A stretch of DNA of 64,000 nt from Monoplex corrugatus (GCA_030674185.1 CM060312.1:5638528-5702527); one strand, 5' to 3'. Positions 37,490-49,782 are shown, numbered from the stretch's first letter. The notes: generated by a model from the sequence alone, not told the origin. Program-made: numbers and translations.

Positions 37490-40400
37490 GAATAGGAAAG
37501 AGAGGCGTGAGAGTAGGAAAGACAGACGGGAGAGAGAGAGTGTAAGAGAGTGAAAGAGGGAGAGTGTGTGTAAGACAGCGAGAAAAACGGGAGAACGTGT
37601 GTAAAGAGAAGGACGGACAGGGGGCTGCATGCATCGGTTGTAGTACAGCACTGCAGGTGAGATGAAAATCAAACCAACCTCAGTTCTCTGTTAAGGCGCA
37701 GAGAAGCAAGATTAGGAAAAAAGAAAGAAAGAAATCAAAATGAAATCATCAAAACCAGACACTCCGTTATGAGGTAGGATGATGAAATTAAGTCTCATCA
37801 GTAAATATTGCTTTAAGGACAAAAAAAAAAAAAAAAAGGTGAAAACTGAAGATGAGGACGACCTAACCAAGACAACTAGAGTTGAAGGTGATAAAACTGG
37901 ATGAACAGAAATCAGGCAATGTGTCATTGTCACAATTTGCAATTGTGTGAGAACTAAACCAAAAAAAAAAATGACATGCTCAATCAATCAATCACCAGTG
38001 CAATGGAAATTAGAACAGAAATAAATGGCAAATTTTATGGATAATTAACTGAATCACTGTCAACATTTCTATCAAGCTCCAGGCATGTTACTGTATTTTT
38101 CTCAGCAGTGAAAGTGAAGAGTATGACAAAGCATCTGCCTAATTGACTCACACCGAAACTGAACATGTACCTGTGAGCATTTCCATTTTCTGTACCTAAA
38201 AATGCTTGATGCTCTTACACAAAATGTTAATAATGCATGAAATGACTTGATTTGTACCAGGATCAGTCTTTGTACATTTAGTGTTAGTGTTTTGACTTCT
38301 ATAAAATCTCTTCACTAATCTATGTTAGGACTGTATGAGGCCTCCACCTATCTATGTATAATGCCTCCACCAATCTATGTATAATGCCTCCACCAATCTA
38401 TGTATAATGCCTTCACCAATCTATGTTAATGACTCTACGAAGCTTTCGCCAAGATAAGGTTCTTGTAGCATTCTGATGTTCCCTGACTCAAATGACCAAC
38501 AGTGTGGCACTGTCCTGTGCACTCATCACCACAACCACCACACACCAAGTGGCAAACCACCGTCCCATCCTTCCTAATTTCTGTTTTGTCCCTGGAGTGC
38601 ACCAGCTTTGATCTGATGACAAAGGCCTGGCTAGTAGCAGTGGGTGGGGGTGTTGGTGTTGGTGGTGACGGCACTGTGGGGGAAGTGGGACACCAGTTTT
38701 CATGGACAGACGTGCAGCTATGTTAGCCTCGTGGGTCACAGTTCGAGAGGAAACTTGACACTTCAAATTTGAGGTAAAACAAACAGGGAAAATACCACCA
38801 ATATCCATCAACTTTTCGAGCCAGTCTACTGACAAAGTTTGAAGAGGTGATGGGGAAAATGGGGGGTGGGGTGGGGGAACAGAGATGTTGACCATCGCTG
38901 GGTTTGGGCTCCTTCTGTATGCAGATAAGTTCTCATATTGCATATCGACTTGTGCAGGAGGCAGGGCCAGACATGCAGCCAACAGCCATCCTGATAAGCT
39001 CCTCACATGCAGGTTGAATGTACAGAACTCTATGAAAAAACTGACTCTGGTAAGAATCAAGTCATTTTCAATAGTATGGTGGATTCAGGTATCAATATAT
39101 ATATACATATAATAATATATATATATATGTATGTTATGTATGTATGTATGTATGTATGTATGTATGTATGTATATAAAATTCTACATCTTCCCATATATC
39201 TATCACTTTAACTGCAACAGATCATTATGTGCTAACAACTACAAATACAACAAAACAGAATGAGAACAGGTAATTAACTGACGAAACAAGATACATTTAA
39301 ATTGTCACCTATTCGCAGGCAGTAACTTTGATTCAGAATTCACTATAGTTAAGAAAATGACACTGATATCTTTAAAAAGAACTGATGCCAGAACAGTTAA
39401 AAATATTCCATACAACTTGTGTCTCAAAATAACAATTAACAAGATCAAAATCATACAAATTTCAAATTTTGCTTAACAGAGAAACAAACATGCACAGAGA
39501 TTTTTTCTGTCAAATATCTTCCAACGGGAGAGTAGCACATTGATTTTACATGAACTCACATGTTTCAAACTCTATATCTAACCATAATCATTACACACAC
39601 ACAATCCATGGCATGCTGAATAAGAACAAGCCAGGTTACATAATGTGCTCAGTAAGACCAGAGTCATTGAACATGTGTCAAACGAAACAAACAAACAAAC
39701 AAAAGACTGGCTGCAGCTTTAAACTGGTGTCCAGAACATGCACAGCAGTTCAGCATCATTCCATCATAACTCATGACAGGTAAGAGATAAAAACTGCAGG
39801 AAAAAGAAGGGAGGGATGGAGAGGGGAGGGGAAGGGAAGGGAGAGGTGGGCCTGAGAGCCTCCTCAGCAATGCACGTTTATCAAATTACAACCATCGATC
39901 AAGAAGACTATGTAATCCCCAACACCTTGAACAATAGCAATAAGTAGACCTTAAATGCGATGAACCAGGGAAAATATCACCATACCTACAGCCTTTTTAT
40001 GCTACAGTCTCCTGACATAAGGATCCACCTAACCATGAAGACAGGTCTGACAGAACGGAGCATCTTCACCCACTCTGACTCTGCGCATTATTTACTTGGA
40101 CATAATCTGGTGAAGCGATTATGTGTAGGATTGAACTTAAAGCTACTCAAAACATGGCACAAAGAAAGACAGCACTGAATCCATTCACTCCCTCACCCTA
40201 TCCACCAACTTCTAGAAGGCAGCTGTGGATAGGTGAGGGAGTGAAAGGGTTAAACAGAGCAGATATGATGAGCACACAAGTGTAAGACAGCAGCCAGACC
40301 AGCGCAGGCAGCCACAAGCCCACAGCTACATTCTTTACCGCTTTGCCCAGCCATTCAAAGCATTAGCTTCGCCGCAACGCATACTTAACACACTTCCAAC

Positions 40401-41690
40401 ATCGAACATACACTGCGCTCGTTCACAAGGCCTAAATAATGGCGTGCTCACTACAGGAAAAGGGACAGGAGGGGGGAAGAAAGAATCCATTACTGACTTC
40501 CTCCCTCCCTCCCTTCGTTATTATGCTATTCACTCATGTACCATTAAGAATCACAACAAACTTGCAAATTTGCTATCTACACGTAAGCTAAAAAAAAAAA
40601 AACAGACACAAAAGAGCACAAATTTGATCTTACGCCTATGACTATCAGTACATAACATTTGTTTAATAAAAGCATACGAGACAGAATGAAGTTTCTGCTT
40701 GCAAATATTCTATACAAAATGACACTAAAATCAGATCTCCAGTCCAAGATAGGACAGTAAGCAATCCTTCAGGTAGGGAATGTGGCTTGATCAAACTCCT
40801 CATGGCAAGAGGCATACACCTGTTCTACATCAACATCAAGCAGCCAGGCATGGACACCCAGGAAGATGCCAGGTGAAAGCCAAGAAGTATGGAGGAAATG
40901 GTTAGTTCTATCATGGAACGAAATCCAAGCCATACACTAAAAGGCATTCCATCATCCAGATGTTCTTTAAGAATACATTCAAACATACATGTTCACTGCA
41001 CTGAGCTTGGCCAGCTAACTAGCAACTTAATACAATTTTTAAAATAGCGTCTACGGCTCAAAATGCTGAGGTGCCAACCCCCTTTACCGTTTGTGACTAT
41101 CTAGGAAACTTGTCAGTACAAAACGACTATATGTCAGTAAACATTTTCGTTCTACTGCAAAATAAAAAGTGCTAACTAATATTGTCCATTCCGTCAGGTT
41201 ACAGCAGGAATTACCTCAACACAGAGAACTTACCCAATATAGCGCACAGTCACATACACAAGACTTATTGACAACAGTTTTAATCAGACATCATGGCCGC
41301 AGACTTGCGAGTCTGCTGTTCAGGCAGGATGTCTGAAAGCCGGACACTGCAATCAGTACAAGCCAGTGACAGAACAAGAAAACAAGAGCCAATCTATGGG
41401 CAACAACTTTAGTAGCTTCAGTACTGCTTCTGGCTGGCACCCTCCCCCCCCTCAAACCAGACACTGTCAATTACTGACAGCTAGGGAACCTGGCCTTTCT
41501 AACAAGACCAAAGTAATTCATACCTATCGGTAAAATAGCGCCAATCAAAAATAGCTATCAGTTTGTGATACTGCGGACATTCACAGAAACTGTTTCGCTA
41601 CAAAAATGACTTGACTATACACTTCTTAACGGAGTGGACAACCTGACGGTAAAACCTTAAGGGCTGGCACCTCTGATTAAGCATGCTCAC
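37490..41690. other. Intron sequence with small repeats
   Basis: It holds a four-unit ~22-bp repeat (CCACCAATCTATGTATAATG) near 38335-38432, a TATG/TA run at 39095-39175 and a foldback MITE at 40182-40254. No exon is recognised between the minisatellites and the IVS3 exon. Confidence 0.55.
40182..40254. mobile_element. TTAA-type foldback MITE, short copy
   Basis: The CATTCACTCCCTCACCC arm and its complement GGTGAGGGAGTGAAAGGGTT face each other across about 30 bp. This minimal copy ends in TTAA. Confidence 0.72.
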
Positions 41691-41774
41691 ATTTACTTCC
41701 GCATAAATGATATCGATGAAACTGCCCAGGACAATGATGAAGTCAAAGACATTCCAAGCATCCCCAAAGTAGTT
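41691..41774 (-). CDS. CaV1: CaV1 exon, IVS3 (window exon 13)
   Basis: This 84-nt, 28-codon exon encodes [17 protein letters not shown] and [11 protein letters not shown]. It matches IVS3, and its end after EVN falls where vertebrate CaV1 genes also have an intron. The acceptor is GTTTCAG. I chose the donor AAT|GTGAGC over an earlier GAA|GTAAAT because it keeps EVN and phase 0. Vertebrates have two mutually exclusive exons here; I found only one in this window. The following intron is about 25.5 kb. Confidence 0.95.
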
Positions 41775-42026
41775 CTGAAACATACACAGATGCCACAGAG
41801 ATAATGGTACATTTGTAAATGCTGCTGACATTTAACAAGACTTAACAAGCTTGTTTGTACCATTATTTTTTATTCTTCCAAATTGAGAGTTCACAAAGAC
41901 AATAAAGTGATAAGGTGTCAATATCAAAGCAAAACTCAATTCCATTTTGACTAGTGCACTTCTGAAAAGAAACATAAAACTTGCGCATGCAACCCTCTTC
42001 CTCACACAAGCCATCAGTAACACACC

Positions 42027-42027
42027 A

Positions 42028-42117
<90 letters not shown>
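42027..42117. repeat. (CACG)n/(CA)n microsatellite
   Basis: Eleven or so ACGC units are followed by a CA run, in the intron between IVS2 and IVS3 exons. Confidence 0.95.
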
Positions 42118-42122
<5 letters not shown>

Positions 42123-42883
42123 ACAGATGTGTACCAATGTAACAGTAATACACAAGGTGCTGTAGTCATGTCAGTAAACACTGGACTTTCAATCAGCAGA
42201 AAACGGATTTCATCTAACGGCATTCCTCTGCCATGTGAGTAAAAAGTGGTGATTATTCCAACCTCTTGTGTCTGTACGCTTGAAGAATATCAAACATGCA
42301 CACCGCATTGAAGATCCTGTTAGGTCATGTCAGCGTCAGGGCTGGCTTATGGAAACATGAAAACACCCAGCATGCATCCACACCAAAGATGCAGACTGTA
42401 CAACAACCAGTGTCGTCAGCTTGCCTGGCAGCTTGAGTTCTCCATGCTCCACTAAAAGGTCTAATTAACAGTGAATGAGTTTGGAGAATACAACTATACA
42501 GGGCTAATTTATAAGAATACATCATTCTTGTAAAGTGCCATTCTCCAAACAAATCAAGACTCACCGTACACACTCATTGAACTGTATTCTTTTTTTACCC
42601 CCTTTTTTCTATTCAAGTTTAGGTAAGAATTCATACAATACAAACATAAACTGCATTTTTGTTGAACACACACTTAAATGGATATCATACACGACAATCC
42701 AAATATACAGTACTGAACTGTATTCATATACCAAACAACTGATTAATACTGACTCATCATACACTAACACAATCGATTAATACTGACTCAAATTCCTATT
42801 TCTTCTTTGTCTAAGTCACTGGCAACAACCATTTGCAAAATATGGCCTTCAAAATGCCCTTTAGTGTGCTAAAGTAAAGTCAC

Positions 42884-42994
42884 CTTGAATCTAAAAGCAG
42901 CCAACTTGAGCAGAAACTCGACAGTGAAGACACCAGTGAAGATCATATTGAGGTAGTCCAGGGCCTTGGAGTAGTCTTTGCTCTGCCCGTGATA
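42884..42994 (-). CDS. CaV1: CaV1 exon, IVS2 (window exon 12)
   Basis: This 111-nt, 37-codon exon encodes YHGQSKDYSKALDYLN then MIFTGVFTVEFLLKLAAF and RFK, the IVS1-S2 loop and IVS2 with the FTVE motif. The acceptor is GTTACAG and the donor is AAG|GTGACT. It is phase 0 on both sides and the frame is intact. Confidence 0.96.
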
Positions 42995-43616
42995 CTGTAA
43001 CACACATAGCCGCCGTTGTAACAGGTGTACATCACTCAGTTAGCTAGTAAATACTAGTCCTCTTTCACACAGGTCTAGTCATAACACCTGTTGACTCATC
43101 AATACTGATACAGTCACAGTCAACCTACAATACCTGTTTCCACAGTGTGTCTAGTATCAACACCTGACCACAGGCAGGTAAGTACATCACTCACTCTACT
43201 ATTCCCACAAACGTATTTACATACAAAAATGCTTCCATCATTATCAGGGGTGATGATGATGATGACAATAATGAGGACAATGGTACAACCCTACCTTCAT
43301 AAGGAGACAGATAATGATAATGAAAAAGACCATGCAGACATATCTTTACGGCCAGAGTGATACTGACAACACTTATGACAATTTCTGCTTTAAGGTGAGA
43401 GAAAGGATGGTTATGCTGCTGTTGCTGCTGCTGCTGATGGTGGTGATGACGATGGTGATGATGATGATGGTGACAACGACGATGATGATGATGATGATGA
43501 TGCAACAAGATAGTTTTCATTATGAGTAATGACGATGATGAAAATTATGACAAAGATGCTGCTGCTGTTGATGATGCTGTCAATGGTGGTGATATGATGA
43601 CAATGATGATGGCACC

Positions 43617-44078
43617 AACATAACCTTCATGGCCAGTATGATAGCGCTGATGAGCACAAATATAATGATGATGATGATGATGACAACGATGTTGTTGATG
43701 GTGGTGGTAGTATGATAACGACGACGACAACACCAACATAACCTTCATGGCCAGTATGATAGCGCTGATGAGCACAAATATGATGATGATGATGATGATG
43801 ACAACGATGTTGTTGATGGTGGTGGTGTATGATAACAACGACGACAACACCAACATACCTTCATGCCAGTATGATAGCGCTGATGAGCACAAATTATGAA
43901 TGATGATGACAACGATGTTGTTGATGGTGGTGGTAGTATGATAATGACGACAACACCAACATACCTTCATGGCCAGTATGATAGCGCTGATGAGCACAAA
44001 CATGATGATGATGATGATGACAACGATGTTGTTGATGGTGGTGGTAGTATGATAACGACGACGACAACACCAACTTAC
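43617..44078. repeat. ~110-bp tandem array copying the IVS1 exon end and donor
   Basis: Four units are centred at about 43640, 43760, 43875 and 43980. On the gene strand each contains TTTGTGCTCATCAGCGCTAT, CATACTGGCCATGAAG|GT and a trinucleotide-rich spacer. The motif aligns with the end of the 44079-44237 exon ([14 protein letters not shown] versus [12 protein letters not shown] in the copies), including the donor. Degenerate traces continue to about 43290. Confidence 0.88.
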
Positions 44079-44237
44079 CTTCATGGCTAACGTGATGGTG
44101 TTGATGATGATGAGGACAAAGATGCTGTACTCAAAGGCCTGAGAGGTGACAAACCACCAGATCTTGTATTGCCACCGTGCCTTGGGGATGTAGCGCCGCA
44201 CCGGCTTCACCTTCAGGGCGAACTCTATACACTTCCT
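44079..44237 (-). CDS. CaV1: CaV1 exon, III-IV linker and IVS1 (window exon 11)
   Basis: This 159-nt, 53-codon exon encodes [19 protein letters not shown], the III-IV linker, and the IVS1 helix ending [14 protein letters not shown], with phase 0 at both ends. The acceptor is TTTTACAG|A and the donor is AAG|GTAAGT. The frame is intact. The last ~45 coding bases and the donor reappear in diverged form four times in the adjoining intron (43617-44010). Confidence 0.96.
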
Positions 44238-44254
44238 CTGTAAAACACAAATTG

Positions 44255-44800
44255 TTAGTGTTATTTTTGTTTACAGCCCAGCCAACTGCATGGAGCCATA
44301 CCAGGGATACAAACATTTCAAAATATACAGAATACCTCAACTGGATAAAAAGAAAAAGAAAATAATCAGTACACACATCAATGCATTAGCACACATAAGC
44401 TAAAGAGATGTCCCTGGCGTTGACCACTCTGTTTGATTTATCACACAGAGGATTTACAAAACATACCTAAATATAAATTTAAACAAAACTAAGGACACTA
44501 AAAAACATATATAAAGACAGGCCTAAATTTCCTAAAATTGCTTCCGCATATCACATTTCCCTAGTGCCAAAAATGCACTTAATGCATGTACTCAATTATC
44601 AATCCTAAGAGAAAGTACTAAGGATTTATAGAACACATACAGATGAATGGACCAGCAAGGCAGAAAATGATAGGAAGAAATGACAGAAAGCAAAGGAACA
44701 AGGCAGGAACAAAGAGAGTGACAGAAAAGAGGAAATTTCTCGCACAGAATTTCCACAAGGTGGGGATACTATCTATCTGAAAGAGCTCCTGACATCCCCA
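44255..44800 (+). mobile_element. ~550-bp interspersed repeat (family C), copy 1
   Basis: It shares TTTACAGCCCAGCCAACTGC, a GACACTAAAAAACATATATA segment, CCTAAAATTGCTTC and AATGGACCAGCAAGGCAGAA with 51205-51895 and, reversed, 61745-62305. No coding potential is seen. The class is unknown; it could be a SINE-like or non-autonomous DNA element. Confidence 0.75.
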
Positions 44801-45217
44801 TGGGGTAAAACACAAATTGTTTTGAGCGATGGACCAAGCAGGTAACAAGGAGTGGGTTCCAAAACCTAAGCAGAGGAACACAGGAATGGTGATGCTTTAA
44901 TTCTGAAGCACCACAAGTACAAGTCTGCTAAGGGAGTCCAGGGGCAAATCTGTACAATCTGGTGTATTCTTGAGCGCAAAATTTCACTGACACAGGTTTT
45001 CAGAACTTCCTAATTAAACTTTTGAATATTACATGTTTTGGGTTTTCCCCCTTTCCTTGCGATGCAACTGGTACAAAAAAAAATGTCCCACTGAATTCCC
45101 ACATGTGACACATGTATGTATGGCCATTGGAGACCTGGTGGAGACATTAGAAGCCAAATTCTGACTTTGCCTCTCGCATCCTTTGCCTCCCGCACCCTAT
45201 CCACCAACTGCAAAAAT

Positions 45218-45342
45218 TTAACCTTTTGACTCCCTCACCCTATCTAGAATAAGGGAATCAAAGGGTTAAGTTTTTGCTTTGTTAACATGGTCGGCAAAGC
45301 AGGGGTGCTGGTGAACAGGGTGAGGGAGTCAAAGGGTTAAGG
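45218..45342. mobile_element. TTAA-type foldback MITE, copy 5
   Basis: It starts TTAACCTTTTGACTCCC and ends GGGAGTCAAAGGGTTAA, with an inner copy of the end at about 45250-45265. Confidence 0.75.
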
Positions 45343-45459
45343 AAGAACTACAGGAGTGTGAATGTGTGGGGGTGTTTTTTCTGAAAATTCCCACAAACAT
45401 GCACCAAAAAAGGCAAGATGAAAATATGTTCTGTGAACAGAGGGAGATCCCAAATATGG

Positions 45460-46110
45460 ATTTATATTTATGTTTTGTTGATTATACAAGGCTTTTGATC
45501 AGGTATGACACAAAGAATTGATCAACTAACTAGAAAGGCTCAATGTTGATGGAAAGGATCTAAAAATTATAAGGAATATGTACTGGAAACAAACAGCACC
45601 AATGAGAGCAGAAAATGATATAAGCTCTTTCCAAAATATCAAAAGAGGGGTTTGGCAAGGATGTGTCCTGTCACCAGATTTATTTTAACTTTACAGTGAA
45701 ACCATCATGAGAAACCTAGAAGAATGTCCTGGGATAAAATTTACAGGAAAAATGTCCCTTAAGCAGATGACACCATTCACAAGAATGAGTTCCATGGACA
45801 GCAAAGAAAACAAACGAGACAGTCTTGAAAGAGGAAAACACAAAAAGAACATTAATGAAGAAGAATAGGAAAAGACAAGCAAAGTGTATGAGACACTTTA
45901 TGAGGCAAGAGAAGTTAGGACACCTGGTCACAACAGGAAACTAGAAGGGAAAAAGAGCACCAGGTAGACCCAGGGAGAAAATACTGGATGGACATGCGGA
46001 CTGGATGAAGACAGAGAGAGTGGGAGATGTACTTGAAGCGACAAGACAGATTTGTATAGAAGGCCATGATCGCAACACCATGTGGCAAGGCACATGATGA
46101 TGAGGATGAC
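45460..46110 (+). pseudogene. RTE-type LINE fragment, plus strand
   Basis: Plus-strand frames give FVDYT..F-D-Q (RT motif A), MYWKQTAPMRAEND-like sequence, then RGVWQGCVLSPDLF. It ends in a tail shared with 52118-52510 (GGACAGCAAAGAAAACAAA, CACCTGGTCACAACAGGAAA). It has several frameshifts and an internal deletion. Non-functional. Confidence 0.75.
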
Positions 46111-46114
46111 AAAG

Positions 46115-46562
46115 GATGACTGATTCGTATACAATACAAATGATGATTTGTACATGATACAAAGATTTACTGACTGATTTGTATACAATACAAATGATGA
46201 CTGATCTGTATATAATACAAAGATATACAATGCAAACACTGACTGATTTGTATACAATACAAAGTTTACTGACTGATTTGTATACAATACAAAGGTTTAC
46301 TGACTTGTGTACAATACAAAGACCACTGATTTGTATACAAAACAACGGTTTACTGACTTGTGTACAATACAAAGTATGACAGATTTGTATACAATACAAA
46401 GGTTTACTGACAGATTTGTATACAATACAAAGGTTTACTGACTGATTTGTATACAATACAAACAATGACCAATTTCTATACAACAGAAAGGTTCACTGAC
46501 AGATTTGTATATAACACAAAGGTTTACTGACAGATTTGTATACAATACAAAGGATGACCGAC
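46115..46562. repeat. ~30-bp minisatellite abutting exon donor
   Basis: About 14 units contain GATTTGTATACAATACAAAG and GTTTACTGACT. The last unit runs into the donor of the IIIS6 exon (GTCGGTCATCC). On the gene strand many units carry GTCAGTAA, similar to the true donor. Confidence 0.88.
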
Positions 46563-46764
46563 CTGGTTTTTGTCCAGTTCACAGTTTTTGTACTCCTGCT
46601 CTCCCTCATTCTGGAAGGTGACGATGACAAAACCCACAAAGATGTTGACCATGAAGAAGGCGATGACGATGATGAAGATGAAGTAGAAGATGGCAACAAC
46701 AGGGCGGTAGTTGGTGATGGGGCCTTTCCCTTCCTCATGGGAGTCGATGGAGCGGTACAGCAGA
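46563..46764 (-). CDS. CaV1: CaV1 exon, IIIS6 and III-IV linker (window exon 10)
   Basis: This 202-nt exon encodes [15 protein letters not shown], then the IIIS6 helix ending [16 protein letters not shown], then [17 protein letters not shown]. This is among the most conserved CaV1 regions and lines the inner pore. The acceptor is TTGTCAG and the donor is CAG|GTCGGT. The frame is intact. A ~30-bp minisatellite begins at the donor and extends away to about 46115. Confidence 0.97.
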
Positions 46765-46849
46765 CTGACAACACACACATATAGCATACAGTATAAAGTC
46801 ACCAGCATAAACCATTTTTTTGTATTCCTGTTGTATGTAGCAGTCAGCA

Positions 46850-47215
46850 TAATAGACCATTCTTTTTTTTTTTCTTTCTTTTTTTGGATCATCGCACTCA
46901 AGGAAGTTATCTTAATGCTCACCTTTCTTTTCTGTCCCATTTTCTATGCCACCTTAATGGCCACAGAAGCCGGCACAATTTTTATTTGTTTGTATTTGAT
47001 AATGCAATGATGATGATGTTGACAAGGATGATACTCATGATGCTATGAAGTTCCATCTAGGATTGAGACTGCGTGACAGGGCTGTACTCTACGCTTACTA
47101 TCGTAATACATCCTGGCGTCAACCAGGCCCGAGAGATACAGAAACCTGTGGTACTGGTCAGAAGATTTGAGCAACACTCTCAATGACGTATCCGTGAAGT
47201 GGATGAGACAGTATC
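46850..47215 (-). mobile_element. SINE family A, head-truncated copy
   Basis: It shares GAGCAACACTCTCAATGACG-like, TGTACTCTACGCTTACT and CACCTTAATGGCCACAGAAG stretches with 6960-7415. The tRNA-like head is missing. Confidence 0.75.
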
Positions 47216-47330
47216 TTTATTTTTGCAAGAAATGTCGCGCTTGTTATAATATTATGTAATAGTTTGACATAAATGAAAATCGTTTTCTCTGCAAGGGGAA
47301 GACAAAAATTTCGTTTAACCAAACTCTTAC

Positions 47331-47477
47331 CTGGGCCAGCCCTCAAACGTAGCGACTGTGAAAAGAGTGAGCAAGGCTTTCCCCACATCATCAAAGTTGA
47401 ACTGGTTGTCGTTCCACACCCTTTCCTTCACCTCAGGGTTGTGGAAATCACCATCTCTGTAGTCGATGAAGCTACCT
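47331..47477 (-). CDS. CaV1: CaV1 exon, repeat III pore loop (window exon 9)
   Basis: This 147-nt exon encodes [15 protein letters not shown], then [20 protein letters not shown] and VATFEGWP. The Glu of TFEGW is the repeat III selectivity-filter residue, and the segment before it in CaV1 channels lies near the dihydropyridine site. The acceptor is TTGCAG, the donor is GTAAGA, and the frame is intact. A 30-33 bp minisatellite begins about 30 bp upstream of the acceptor. Confidence 0.96.
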
Positions 47478-47504
47478 CTGCAACATCACAGGCACACTTA
47501 CTTG

Positions 47505-48395
47505 TCCAACAGTGAGAAATCATCTTTTTATCTATTGGCAGACAGTGAGAAATCATCCTTTTATCTATTGGCAGACAGTGAGAAATCATCCTTTTATCTA
47601 CTGGCAGACAGTGAGAAATCATCTTTTTATCTATTGGCAGACAGTGAGAAATCATCCTTTTATCTACTGGCAGACAGTGAGAAATCATCTTTTTATCTAT
47701 TGGCAGACAGTGAGAAATCATCCTTTTATCTATTGGCAGACAGTGAGAAATCATCCTTTTATCTACTGGCAGACAATGAGAAATCATCTTTTTATCTATT
47801 GGCAGACAGTGAGAAATCATCCTTTTATCTACTGGCAGACAGTGAGTAATCATCTTTTTATCTATTGGCAGACAGTGAGAAATCATCTTTCTTATCTATT
47901 AGCAGACAGTGAGAAACAATCTTTTTATCTGTTGGCAGACAGTGAGAAATCATCCTTCTATCTATTGGCAGACAGTGAGAAATCATCCTATCTATTGGCA
48001 GACAGTGAAAAATCATCCTTCTATCTATTGGCAGACAGTGAGAAATCATCCTATCTATTGGCAGACATTGAGAAATCATCCTTCTATCTATTGGCAGACA
48101 GTGAGAAATCATCCTATCTATTGGCAGACAGTGAGAAATCATCCTTTTATCTATAGGCAAACAGTGAGAAATCATCCTATCTATTGGCAGACATTGAGAA
48201 ATCATCCTTCTATCTATTGGCAGACAGTGAGAAATCATCCTATCTATTGGCAGACAGTGAGAAATCATCCTATCTATTGGCAGACAGTGAGAAATCATCC
48301 TATCTATTGGCAGACAGTGAGAAATCATCCTATCTATTGGCAGACAGTGAGAAATCATCCTATCTATTGGCAGACAGTGAGAAATCATCCTTCTA
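47505..48395. repeat. 30/33-bp minisatellite upstream of pore-loop exon
   Basis: Units contain CAGTGAGAAATCATCCTTTT and ATCTATTGGCAGA; a 33-bp form dominates before 47980, then 30- and 33-bp forms alternate. A few further units follow at 49049-49098, after the LINE insertion. Confidence 0.95.
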
Positions 48396-48535
48396 TAATA
48401 ATAATAATAGTGAACATTTATGGCGCTTAATCTAAAAAAAGCCCTAAGCGCTTACAGTAAACACACACACACGCGCACACACAACACACACACACGCACA
48501 CACACACAACACACACACACACACACACACACACC

Positions 48536-48575
<40 letters not shown>

Positions 48576-49048
48576 AGCGCACACACACACACACACACAC
48601 ACCCGCACACACACACACACGCGCGCGGGCACAGATTTCAAGGTGGCAGCTGAAGTAAGAGTACAGAACTACAGGCTAGGATTTAAAAAGAGTGGTTTTT
48701 AGACTGGACTTAAACGAAGAAAGGGTACAGGTAGAGCGGAGAGGAAAGGGAAGTTTGTTCCAAATAGAGGGGGCCTGATAAGAAAAAGCACGTTCACCAA
48801 GAGTTTTGTTGCGGAAGCGTGGGATTCTAAGTAGGTGGGCATCAGTAGAAGAGCGTAGCTCTCTGGAGGGAATGTAAACAGTCAGGAGATCAGAAAGATA
48901 GGGGGGAGCTAGACCAGCCAGAGACTTATGGCATAGGAGGGAAAGTTTATAGTCAATACGCTTTCGAACAGGAAGCCAGTGTAGAGTTCGAAGCAGAGGG
49001 GAAACATGAGCTGACCTTGGGCATTTCCGTACAAGGCGAGCAGCGTCA
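48396..49048 (-). mobile_element. 5'-truncated CR1/L2-type LINE, copy inside the minisatellite
   Basis: Minus-strand frame encodes the RT C-terminus (SPLLRTLHWLPVRKRIDYKL, APPYLSDLLTVYIPSRELRS, APSIWNKLPFPLR), then a CA-rich 3' part and a terminal (TAA/ATT)n at 48396. It matches the tail of the full-length element at 57504-59336 by motif. Minisatellite units lie on both sides. Confidence 0.88.
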
Positions 49049-49098
49049 AACAGTGAGATCATCCTTCTATCTACTGGCAAACAGTGAGAAATCATCTA

Positions 49099-49780
49099 TA
49101 GCTGTGGAGCGTCACAGTCAAGACACGGAGTGTCGCCATCAAGTTAATAAGGTAAATTCAACGGAAACACTGACCCAAGCACTTTTGCTAAAGTTAGAAA
49201 GCCAAAAATTGGTATCAACAAGTTTATCAATAGTATACAAACAACTTATTACATATATATTTCTTGAAAATATCAAATACGGATGATTCAGCGTTCATAT
49301 ATATGTCAATCAAAAAATGTAAAAAATAAAAAAAATAAATAAATAAATAAAAAGTACATGCATACCTCTCTCTTTTTCTTTTTCAATATCTATGCTGTTT
49401 GTAATAACAAATGTTTCCTTCCCAAGTAAACCGTTTCTCTCATGTTGCAAACTCAATCCAGTTCTGACATGAAAAAGATTTGAATAATCAATAGAGAAAT
49501 TACAAAAATGTTTACTGTGGATTTTTTTTAAAAAGAGGAAAGGCAGAGAGGAATGGGGAAGCCAACCACCAGAAAAATATTTTGGCTACTTTTTTTCAAA
49601 AATACAAACACCCTCAGCAAGAACAAAAGCACAAAAGACAACAACAAAAGAAAACATGTGAAAGGCACTGCTGTCCAAACCACAGTTGGAAAATGTCATC
49701 TAAAGCTTGGTAAAGACAAACAAGAAACCAACACTCCCACCCTGAACAAACAACAAAAACCACTGACTACAGTACAGTGT
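49099..49780. other. Unassigned intron sequence
   Basis: AT-rich, no recognised element or exon. Confidence 0.5.
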
Positions 49781-49782
49781 AT

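Noticed and set aside
43191..43529. His- or Met-rich frames near the IVS1 exon
   Set aside because: ATG/CAT trinucleotide repeats. A faint ITLAVK trace may be a very decayed unit of the neighbouring array, but is not a gene.
47505..48395. Repeat array resembling CRISPR
   Set aside because: Units are contiguous with no unique spacers, in an animal intron; it is a minisatellite.
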